Shown here: one piece after another, positions 52,432 through 59,757 of the stretch
Numbering within the stretch: the stretch's first letter is position 1
Layout of the letters: each line of letters opens with the position of its first letter
NCBI GenBank assembly: GCA_934512135.1
Contig: CAKSWT010000013.1
Location: 17,389-81,388, forward strand
DNA: 64,000 bases
Reading direction: 5' to 3'
DNA from: an uncultured Oscillospiraceae bacterium
Lineage (GTDB): Bacteria; Bacillota; Clostridia; Oscillospirales; Oscillospiraceae
Made by a program: the position numbers and the translations under genes
Notes under the pieces: generated by a model
Told to the model about the DNA's origin: nothing
The model's input: the letters and a program-made list of their open reading frames with translations, nothing else
Database searches by the model: none

Positions 52432-53685
52432 ATGAATGGAAAAATCTATTATCCCGGGCAGTATACCCCGGAACAGCAGGCAGATCTTGATGCAGCCCGG
52501 GCCAAATTGATTCAGGACAGCGATACAGAGGAAGTAAAGATTCAAAAGACCATTGCGTCTTCCTTTATGCCCGGCGGCCCCCAGATCAAGCGCGTTGTAA
52601 CAGAGGACATGATTCGGCAGCACGCCAGTGACAGATTTTCCTCCCGGCTGTTTACCGACCCTGAATACGCAAAGACTACCAAATACGGCACTATGATCGC
52701 ACCGCCTGAAATGTTTGCGGAGGCCAGCTTTCCCATGTGGCGCCATGAGACCTTTGACACCATGGTCACCGGAAATGACGGCGGTCTGCTGGAGTGCTAT
52801 AAGCCCATTAAGGTGGGTGATGTGATCACCGAATACAACGACTTTGAGCAGATTTTGGATACCACTGATTCCAACGGCAGTCTCAGCCAGGAGTTTACTT
52901 TTGTTGGCGGCATCAAGTCCTTTAATCAGGACGGTGAGCTGGTGGCTTACGGCGAGGGTTACGGCAGAAACGCCACATCGCTGGGAGAGCAGCCCGACGG
53001 TCCCGCCGCGGCCATGGCCACCTGGGGGATGCACGTGGAGGACGTTCCCCAATATACCGAGGAGGACTGGGAAAAGATTTACGCTATGTGGGATCAGGAG
53101 ACCGTCCGCGGCGCGGATACCCTCTACTGGGAGGATGTGGAGATTGGCTATGAACCGCCCCTGGTAAGCAGCCATCCTCTGACACTGGTGGACGCGGTGT
53201 ATATGTCCGGCGAAACGGCCATCCGCCTGGCGCCCATGGCGAAGAAGATACTGCGGGAGAACAAGGACAACCCCGACCAGGTGTATACTTCCGCCGATGG
53301 CATCAAGCATATGCGCCGTGTGGAGCAGAGTATCAATACCATGGGCGAGTTTTCCAGACTGTTTGTGATGATGGCCTATGGCCGCCGGCTAATGCTGAAT
53401 ATGATTACCAGCTTTATCGGGGATGACGGCTGGCTCCGCCGCCTCAACTGGAGAAACGGTCCCAAGGCCAACCCCATTATTCGTCAGGTTCCCGGCTTTG
53501 AGGATGCGGTCTGCGATACCCATACTTGCATCGGTGATGTTATCATTGCCAAGGCTGTGGCCGTTCGCAAGTATAAGGATGATGAAGGCTGCAAGGTAGA
53601 CTTTATCTGCTGGACGGAAACGCTGCGCGGGGGCAAATGCACCGCCGCGGAAGCGACCGTGATCCTGCCCAGCAGAGCGAAGTAA
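52432..53685 (+). CDS. Double-hotdog MaoC/FAS1-dehydratase-like protein (copy 4)
   Basis: A 417-residue protein without a Gly-Pro tract. It begins MNGKIYYPGQYTPEQQADLD. The first hotdog has SRLFTDPEYAKTTKYGTMIA (Phe for the catalytic His), the second starts LYWEDVEIGYEPPL and later MITSFIGDDGWLRRLNWRNG, ending ATVILPSRAK. It lies 16 bases after the lipoprotein gene and 15 before the flavodoxin gene. Confidence 0.75.
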   Translation: MNGKIYYPGQYTPEQQADLDAARAKLIQDSDTEEVKIQKTIASSFMPGGPQIKRVVTEDMIRQHASDRFSSRLFTDPEYAKTTKYGTMIAPPEMFAEASFPMWRHETFDTMVTGNDGGLLECYKPIKVGDVITEYNDFEQILDTTDSNGSLSQEFTFVGGIKSFNQDGELVAYGEGYGRNATSLGEQPDGPAAAMATWGMHVEDVPQYTEEDWEKIYAMWDQETVRGADTLYWEDVEIGYEPPLVSSHPLTLVDAVYMSGETAIRLAPMAKKILRENKDNPDQVYTSADGIKHMRRVEQSINTMGEFSRLFVMMAYGRRLMLNMITSFIGDDGWLRRLNWRNGPKANPIIRQVPGFEDAVCDTHTCIGDVIIAKAVAVRKYKDDEGCKVDFICWTETLRGGKCTAAEATVILPSRAK

Positions 53686-53700
53686 AAGGAGGATTACACG

Positions 53701-54570
53701 ATGAAAGGAAAAGCGCTGATTATCTATTCCAGCATCACCGGAAATACGGACAAGGTGGCAAATTGGTTCCGGGAGAGCTTTGAGCACTACTGCATGGAGG
53801 TCACCATGGTCCGGGTGAAAAACAAAATGGATTGGTCTCAATATGCGGGAAAAACCTATTTTGAGGATTTCGACGTGGTCTGCCTGGGCAGCCCCATTAT
53901 TGCGGGGGCGCCGACGATGGCAATGATTAAGCTGTTCAGCCCCGGTGGTGGTTCCGATCTGGAGAAGAACGTCACGGCTAATGCCGAAGCCGGCAAGGGC
54001 TTCAACGATGGCGGAGCGGGCTTCCCCCAAGGAGCCGATCCAACAAAGGGCGAAGGCTCACCGGGAATGCCTGGCGCCCTGCCGGCCAATATGCCCCAGT
54101 GGCAGCGCATGGAACCGATCCCTGGCCACTACACCTATGCCGGAGGGATGAAGCCCCAAGGTGTGTATCAGCCTCTGGGCATCGCGTTCTGCACATATGG
54201 CGGCGGAGAGTCCGGGTCCAATGAGTGCCTGGCGACCCTGGCGACTTTGGAACTGTATCTGAGATCCCGTAATTGTATTCCTGTGGGCAAGTTTGCCTGC
54301 TGTGGGTTTGAATTTGGACCGGCCGGGATCAAGGACGGACAGAAGCCCATGACATTCGGCGGGGATATCCCTGAGGCGAAGGTCTACTATGACGCGGATG
54401 GAAACGAGCATATCGGCTCCTACTTCTTCCATACGCACATGGATCAAAAGCCCGGTCCCCGGGATGAGATGAAGGCCAAGGCATTAATTGCAGACCTGGT
54501 GGAGGATTACTTCTACTCCTGGGACGGCAACCGGAAGCCCGCCGGGTCTCAGTATATTTCTATCAGTTGA
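53701..54570 (+). CDS. Flavodoxin-like protein (paralogue D)
   Basis: A 289-residue protein. The FMN loop is YSSITGNTDKVANWFRESFE (residues 9-28), then FDVVCLGSPIIAGAP. The insert position holds a Gly/Pro/Ala-rich stretch (about residues 95-140) without GGP runs, followed by AFCTYGGGESGSNECLATL. The C-terminal region (DLVEDYFYSWDG...SQYISIS) is closest to paralogue C. It is followed by a ferredoxin gene, an obvious electron partner. Confidence 0.85.
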   Translation: MKGKALIIYSSITGNTDKVANWFRESFEHYCMEVTMVRVKNKMDWSQYAGKTYFEDFDVVCLGSPIIAGAPTMAMIKLFSPGGGSDLEKNVTANAEAGKGFNDGGAGFPQGADPTKGEGSPGMPGALPANMPQWQRMEPIPGHYTYAGGMKPQGVYQPLGIAFCTYGGGESGSNECLATLATLELYLRSRNCIPVGKFACCGFEFGPAGIKDGQKPMTFGGDIPEAKVYYDADGNEHIGSYFFHTHMDQKPGPRDEMKAKALIADLVEDYFYSWDGNRKPAGSQYISIS

Positions 54571-54587
54571 GAAAGGTCGGGAAAACA

Positions 54588-54758
54588 ATGTACATTATCA
54601 CAGACGAGTGCATCGGCTGCGGCCTGTGCCAGGCGAACTGTCCAGTCTCTGCCATCGGCATGGGAGAGGAGCACCGGGTCATTGATCAAAGTGTCTGCAT
54701 AAAGTGCGGCACCTGCTTTGAAGCGTGCCCTGTGGAAGCCATTGAAGAACAGGAGTGA
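54588..54758 (+). CDS. 2[4Fe-4S] ferredoxin
   Basis: A 56-residue protein starting at ATG 54588 behind AAAGGTCGGG. CIGCGLCQANCP and CIKCGTCFEACP are the two classic cluster-binding motifs. It is a low-potential one-electron carrier, placed between a flavodoxin-like gene and a hotdog gene, which ties the operon to ferredoxin-linked redox chemistry. Confidence 0.95.
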   Translation: MYIITDECIGCGLCQANCPVSAIGMGEEHRVIDQSVCIKCGTCFEACPVEAIEEQE

Positions 54759-54763
54759 GAAAT

Positions 54764-56023
54764 ATGGCGAGCTTTGTAAAATTCAATCCTGGTGAATACT
54801 ATGACTGGGAGCAGCCCCATGTACAGGAGCGGCTGGATCTGGCCTCCGGCAAAACAAAAATGGAAATGCCGCCGGAGATGAAGGCGTTTTTCGGTGGACC
54901 GAAGCCATATACCGAGGCGGAGATTTTGGAGTATAACCGCAAGTGGAATCCCTATGATCCCCTCTACACAGACCCGGAATACGCCCGGAAGCAGGGCTTT
55001 CCGTCTGTGCCCGCCATGCCGGGCTTTGCCCAGCCCCAGGGCGGCATGATGATGGGCTTCCCGAAAAATATTGCGGATAAGTTCTATTATACCCATGACG
55101 GCGGTTCCTTTGAGATCCGGGATCATATCTTTGCGGGCGACTTGTTGACCAAAGGAAAAAGCACCACGGACTTCCGGGATATCACAGTACCGGGCAGCCG
55201 CGTGCGTATGTGGTATATGGGCGGCGAGGGCGAATCCCTCAAGGACGGCAAGGTGATTTTGAAGGGAAGCATCAATACCCGGGATGCCTACAGCAAATTC
55301 AGTGACAGCGCCCCGTCGCCCAGCTTTTCCGAGAATATGAGCGAATGGTATGACTATTTTCCAAAGGCCCATTATACCACAGACGATGAGTGGGCCTACA
55401 TTCGGGAGCTGTGGCAGAAGGAAGAAATTCGGGGCGAGGACACACTCTATTGGGAGGATGTTCAGGTGGGCTATGAAGCACCGAAAACCTGCTCCGGACC
55501 CATCACCTATATGGATATGATCTACTGGTATGGCGCGCGGCCATTGACCCGGCAGCAGCTTATGGACTCCAAAACTCTGGAGACCATGTACCGGGATCAT
55601 CTGGGCAACTATCTTTTTGAGACTAGCATCCATCTGGGGACCCGAAACCATCCCCAGGGCCGCATGGTCTGGTACAACGATACCGGAGCCAAGACCATTT
55701 ACCGTACCATTACAAACTTCATCGGAAACAAGGGGCGGGTGTCTAAATTCAGTTGGCGGTTCTTCCCGTTCTTTAAGGAAATGCAGGGGCCCACGGACGC
55801 GACGGAAATGTTTAATAAGGTTCCGGGCATGGAAGGCCGGGACTGTGAACGCCATGGCTCCGAGGGCGACACCTGCATCGGCCGGGCTGTTGTGACGGAT
55901 AAATATGTCAATGACCGGGGCGAGCACTGCGTTGAGATCGCACTTTGGGCGGAGACGCTGGACGGAGAAATTGTTCAGGCCTGTGCGTCGGAAGCTGTGC
56001 TGCCGGCTCGTGGTGAGGGGTAA
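54764..56023 (+). CDS. Double-hotdog MaoC/FAS1-dehydratase-like protein (copy 5)
   Basis: A 419-residue protein from ATG 54764 behind AGGAGTG. It is the most divergent copy: the N-terminus (MASFVKFNPGEYYDWEQPHV) lacks the YPGxYTPEE opening and is longer before the first hotdog, which has DPLYTDPEYARKQGFPSVPA (Tyr for His). The second begins LYWEDVQVGYEAPK, then RTITNFIGNKGRVSKFSWRF, ending EAVLPARGEG. No Gly-Pro tract. Last gene of the LysR-linked operon, ahead of a strong terminator. Confidence 0.75.
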   Translation: MASFVKFNPGEYYDWEQPHVQERLDLASGKTKMEMPPEMKAFFGGPKPYTEAEILEYNRKWNPYDPLYTDPEYARKQGFPSVPAMPGFAQPQGGMMMGFPKNIADKFYYTHDGGSFEIRDHIFAGDLLTKGKSTTDFRDITVPGSRVRMWYMGGEGESLKDGKVILKGSINTRDAYSKFSDSAPSPSFSENMSEWYDYFPKAHYTTDDEWAYIRELWQKEEIRGEDTLYWEDVQVGYEAPKTCSGPITYMDMIYWYGARPLTRQQLMDSKTLETMYRDHLGNYLFETSIHLGTRNHPQGRMVWYNDTGAKTIYRTITNFIGNKGRVSKFSWRFFPFFKEMQGPTDATEMFNKVPGMEGRDCERHGSEGDTCIGRAVVTDKYVNDRGEHCVEIALWAETLDGEIVQACASEAVLPARGEG

Positions 56024-56105
56024 GTTCTCAGTGAAATCAGCGTATATTGAAGCACGTTCTTTTTGGTTACCTCCCAGAATGAAGTCGGTTGGGAGATAAA
56101 AAATA

Positions 56106-56142
56106 GAGCAAGCGGCCTATTGGCCGCTTGCTCTTCCTTTTT
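56106..56142 (+). terminator. Intrinsic terminator ending the cargo island
   Basis: A perfect 12-bp stem (56106-56117 with 56122-56133), a TATT loop, then TTCCTTTTTG. It ends the last cargo operon. Confidence 0.9.
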
Positions 56143-56228
56143 GTTCGACAAGTTTCGAGCAATACCGACAGGGCGAAGCCTATATCAACATTGATGGTTG
56201 GCGCCCCTACATAGCCCAATACCCTTAG

Positions 56229-56268
56229 CTCCAATCTCAGAAAACAACCCAAAAATCTGAGATTGGAG
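56229..56268 (+). promoter_or_regulatory. 13-bp inverted repeat covering the XRE ribosome site
   Basis: CTCCAATCTCAGA (56229-56241) and TCTGAGATTGGAG (56256-56268) are perfect inverted copies with a 14-base loop. The 3' arm contains the GGAG that serves the ATG at 56276. It may be an autoregulatory operator, an RNA hairpin that hides the ribosome site, or both. Confidence 0.6.
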
Positions 56269-56275
56269 AAAATCA

Positions 56276-56575
56276 ATGAAAACGTATAACATAAAGGAAA
56301 CCGCTGTCCGCATTCGCAATCTGCGGGTCAGCTTTGGATATACACAAGAAAAAGCGGCTTGTCTGTTAGGAAGCGACAGACGGTCACTTAGCCATATGGA
56401 AAATGGATCAAGGGGGTGTTCGCTGGATATGCTCATTCGTATTTCGGCGTTGTATGAGGTGCCTATGGACTATCTCCTTTTTGGATGGAAAGGGGACGCT
56501 GAGATGATGAAGGTTGGAATTGACATGGCAATTTCCTGCCTTGTCAAATTAAGGGATAATTTGCAGGGCGTCTAA
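56276..56575 (+). CDS. XRE-family helix-turn-helix regulator
   Basis: A 99-residue protein. Residues 12-62 (RNLRVSFGYTQEKAACLLGS, DRRSLSHMENGSRG, MLIRISALYEVPMDYLLFG) match the Cro/C1-type domain. The C-terminal 30 residues may mediate dimerisation. It sits between the cargo and the recombinase genes, so it may control recombination or transfer of the element. Its ribosome site lies within an inverted repeat. Confidence 0.85.
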   Translation: MKTYNIKETAVRIRNLRVSFGYTQEKAACLLGSDRRSLSHMENGSRGCSLDMLIRISALYEVPMDYLLFGWKGDAEMMKVGIDMAISCLVKLRDNLQGV

Positions 56576-57198
56576 TTCGCCGCAAAAAGGCGTCTATTTG
56601 CACCTGTTCATTTTCCATCGGATATTTTAAGATAAGGGCGTGAGGAGGAAAATCTTCTCTCTGCTCTTTGAAAATTACATATCCGATCCTGAATACGTTC
56701 CCGGCAGCGCTGAAAAGCAAGCGACAGCGGTAGATGCGCCAAGACCACCTGTGCAGACCAGGTCTGCATCAACGACGGCCAAATAAGGTGCCCAGCGGTC
56801 CCATCTGACCCAAAAGCAGTCTGTGGCAGACTGTTTCGCCATGAAAACTGCCGGAGGATACTTCCGTCCAGTCCCAGCTCCCCGTAGGGGGATCACGCAA
56901 GGAGGGCGGCCGCGAGAGATCCTCGCGGGGGTGGAACTCCCATGACTTGGCCCAGCCAGCCATACTTCAGGCAATCGCCCTGTGCGTCTGGGGAAGTAGT
57001 GTCGAATACAGATGCGAGCTTAATATCAGATGTCATGGGGGTCGCTCAAAATGCTGTTTGGAAAGCCCCTGGCTTCCGCAACCAAAATGAGCGGCCCCTA
57101 TTTATGTGATATTAAGATCATTTCAGAAATCCAGTTGGCCGGAAGGCTGACGGATAGGATCGTCTCCCTTCTGTCCGAAACCAGAGAAGGGAGACAGC
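56576..57198 (+). other. Structured region without a clear gene
   Basis: No frame in this 623-base stretch has a convincing start and domain. It contains several inverted repeats: GCAGACC/GGTCTGC (56753-56767), CAGTCTG/CAGACTG (56817-56833), CCGCGAG/CTCGCGG (56910-56928), and an 11-bp pair at 57162-57195. A broken frame (with PVPAPRRGITQGG) resembles text I associate with other clostridial mobile elements. It may be a structured RNA, a decayed gene, or both. Confidence 0.4.
57162..57195 (+). promoter_or_regulatory. Hairpin covering the ribosome site of the SHOCT-like gene
   Basis: GTCTCCCTTCT (57162-57172) pairs perfectly with AGAAGGGAGAC (57185-57195). The 3' arm holds the GGGAG used by the ATG at 57199, an arrangement similar to that at the XRE gene. 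Confidence 0.5.
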
Positions 57199-57351
57199 AT
57201 GAAAAATCAGAATGTTGACATTGACTACTGCGGCGTTATCAATCTGCTGCGAGAACTGATCCGCAGCGGCGTATGCTCGCGGGGAGAGGCAAAAAGGATC
57301 GCTGACCGAATCGCAAAGCAGCTTTCGGTCAGCGTCATGATATCTCTCTGA
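57199..57351 (+). CDS. Small SHOCT-like protein
   Basis: A 50-residue protein from ATG 57199 behind GAAGGGAG. The sequence YCGVINLLRELIRSGVCSRG followed by EAKRIADRIAKQL has the short two-helix pattern of SHOCT domains. From memory, small proteins of this kind often precede serine recombinase genes in clostridial elements. It may aid oligomerisation or control of the recombinases (inference). Confidence 0.55.
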   Translation: MKNQNVDIDYCGVINLLRELIRSGVCSRGEAKRIADRIAKQLSVSVMISL

Positions 57352-57427
57352 ATTTTATTGCATTTGCATATAGCTTTGGACGAAAGGTTGTGGTAGTGTT
57401 TGTGACTGACAGGAGGAGGTGACCAGC

Positions 57428-59017
57428 ATGGAAAAGCACAATATTACAGACGGAAGTTTGGCCTTGCAGGAGAATCAATGCCGGGTGATTACGATCCCAG
57501 CAACTGAGCAATCAGGAAGCATAGCTCTGAGAGTGGCCGCCTATGCCCGCGTCAGCTCAAATTCTGAAGACCAGGAAAATTCCTTTGCCGCACAGTACCG
57601 CTATTATACCTCTCTGATCTCCGGCACAAAAGAATGGGAAATGGTAGACATTTATGCGGATGAAGGGATCACCGGCACCTCTGCGGACAAGCGCGGAGAT
57701 TTCCAACGTCTAATGGCAGATTGCCGCAGGGGGATGATCGACCGGGTGTTGGTCAAGTCCATTTCCCGATTCGCCAGGAACACATTGGAGTGTCTGGAGG
57801 CCATCCGTGAGCTGAAATCCATCGGCGTCAGCGTGTTCTTTGAGGAACAGAATATGGACACCTCTGTTATGTCCAGCGAAATGCTCACGGCCATCCATGC
57901 AACCTTTGCACAGAGGGAAAGCGAAAACATATCCAAGCATATTCGATGGAGTTATGAAAAACGGATGCAGAATGGTGAGTTCAATACCTGCAAACCGCCA
58001 CATGGGTTCCATCAAAATGGCAGTAATATTGTAGTTGAAAGGTCTGAAACTGAAGTCATTCAATATATTTTTTCAGAATATCTATCTGGGAAGACAGCTG
58101 GGATAATCGCTAAGGAATTGAATGAATGTTTTAATACAGAGCGAAAGTGGGTACCCTGTGCGATTGATTATATTCTGAAAAATGAGAGATACGCAGGGAA
58201 CGCCTTATTACAAAAGAAATATACAACAGATACTTTCCCACATGAGCATAAGGTGAATCATGGGGAACGTCCCATGTATTATGCGGAAGGGATCAACGAG
58301 CCGATCATATCACAAGATGTTTTCGATCGGGCACAGATCCTTCGGAAAAGCCGGGCCGCACGTTATGCGAAACCCTCGAGTGATATTAAGCACTTGTGCA
58401 AGAAAGTGTACTGCGGGAGCTGCGGCTCAATTTTCCGGCATAAAACGATCAATGGAAGACGCTACTGGATGTGTAATCGCCATGACGAGGATGCGGGAGC
58501 CTGTTCTGTCAGGCCAATATTAGAAGATCACATCTATTCATCATTCTTGTGTCTTTACTACAACCTAAAGCACCAAGGCGTGATGATCCTATCACAATTG
58601 ATTGCCAATCTCCAAATCATCCGTGAACGCAGAATGCTTTGGCGAGAGGACGTCATTGAACTCAACAAACAAATATCCGAACTTTTAAGTCAGAATCAAC
58701 TACTGGCCGAGCTGAACAAGCACGGCCTCGTTGATCCTGACATTTTTATTGCTCAGACTAATGAGCTGGCTCAGCAGCTCCGCGGGTTAAAGCTTCAAAA
58801 GGAACGACTAATGTCCTGTGCGGCCGATGATACCATCCCCCGGACCCAGGACATGATTCATACGCTGGAAGAAGGGCCGGATCTCCTGGAAGCATTCAAT
58901 GCGGAGCTGTTCAGCGAGCTCGTTGAGAAGGTGATCGTAGAGGACAATGAGCATATCCGATTCCGGCTGAAAAGCGGTCTGGAATTGCCAGAGACCATAG
59001 AGAGGACGATGCGCTGA
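57428..59017 (+). CDS. Large serine recombinase 1
   Basis: A 529-residue protein starting at ATG 57428 behind AGGAGGTG. The resolvase domain starts at VAAYARVSSNSEDQENSFAA (catalytic Ser in the VSS motif), with VLVKSISRFARNTLECLEAI and a Glu/Arg-rich helix. The recombinase domain follows, then a zinc ribbon (CKKVYCGSCGSIFRH...WMCNRH) and a coiled-coil tail. It integrates or excises the element. The stop overlaps the next start. Confidence 0.9.
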   Translation: MEKHNITDGSLALQENQCRVITIPATEQSGSIALRVAAYARVSSNSEDQENSFAAQYRYYTSLISGTKEWEMVDIYADEGITGTSADKRGDFQRLMADCRRGMIDRVLVKSISRFARNTLECLEAIRELKSIGVSVFFEEQNMDTSVMSSEMLTAIHATFAQRESENISKHIRWSYEKRMQNGEFNTCKPPHGFHQNGSNIVVERSETEVIQYIFSEYLSGKTAGIIAKELNECFNTERKWVPCAIDYILKNERYAGNALLQKKYTTDTFPHEHKVNHGERPMYYAEGINEPIISQDVFDRAQILRKSRAARYAKPSSDIKHLCKKVYCGSCGSIFRHKTINGRRYWMCNRHDEDAGACSVRPILEDHIYSSFLCLYYNLKHQGVMILSQLIANLQIIRERRMLWREDVIELNKQISELLSQNQLLAELNKHGLVDPDIFIAQTNELAQQLRGLKLQKERLMSCAADDTIPRTQDMIHTLEEGPDLLEAFNAELFSELVEKVIVEDNEHIRFRLKSGLELPETIERTMR

Positions 59018-59757
59018 TGGGAAATCGGAAACAGCCCTTCGGATACCGTATGGAGTTTGGAGATATAGTGATTGACCCAAAGGAATCCGAGGTGGTGCGG
59101 TATATCTTCCAGCAATACCTGATCGGGCATTCCTTCAAGGCGCTGGCAGAGGATCTGCAACAGCAGCCCATTCAATACGAAGTCCAGAAGTCCTGGAACA
59201 AGAATATGGTCGCGAGGATCCTACAGGATGACAGATATGCTGGAGAGAAAGGATTTCCTAAGATCCTTTCAAGAGAAACACTGGATGCGGCTTTGAAAAA
59301 GCGGTCAGCGCAAAACGCTCCTGTCCAAAAGACAGCGGGGGAAAAGGCATTTCGACAGTTGAGCGGACATCCCGCAACAGCGAAAATGCTGGCGCAGACA
59401 ATAGAACTCCTGAACGCCATAGCCGGCAGCCCGGAGCTGCTTGTGGAGCCACCGCCTCCCAGCCAAATCAATGCGACCACGCTGGGCAGAGAACTGGAGC
59501 AGGTCCTCGTGCAGATGCCCATTGATGAGGACAGAGCCAATGTCCTGATCCACGAATATGCGGCAGCACAATATCAGGCGATTGGTTCCGGAAGATACGA
59601 AACGGAGCGGCTCCGGCGGATATTCGCGGATCGTTCTCCCATGGAAACCATGGATGCTGATCTGCTCCAATCAGCAGTTTATAAAATACAAGTCAAAGGC
59701 GGCAATGTGAAAAGCATTTGCCTAAAAAATATGCAGGTCATTGGAGGCGAATATTAA
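59017..59757 (+). CDS. Recombinase-domain protein lacking the catalytic domain (recombinase 2)
   Basis: A 246-residue protein whose ATG overlaps the stop of recombinase 1. It begins directly in a recombinase (DNA-binding) domain (KQPFGYRMEFGDIVIDPKES, later NKNMVARILQDDRYAGEKGF) and has no resolvase domain with catalytic Ser. Although catalytically empty, the open frame, overlaps and position between two full recombinases suggest a retained role as accessory or specificity subunit. Confidence 0.75.
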   Translation: MGNRKQPFGYRMEFGDIVIDPKESEVVRYIFQQYLIGHSFKALAEDLQQQPIQYEVQKSWNKNMVARILQDDRYAGEKGFPKILSRETLDAALKKRSAQNAPVQKTAGEKAFRQLSGHPATAKMLAQTIELLNAIAGSPELLVEPPPPSQINATTLGRELEQVLVQMPIDEDRANVLIHEYAAAQYQAIGSGRYETERLRRIFADRSPMETMDADLLQSAVYKIQVKGGNVKSICLKNMQVIGGEY

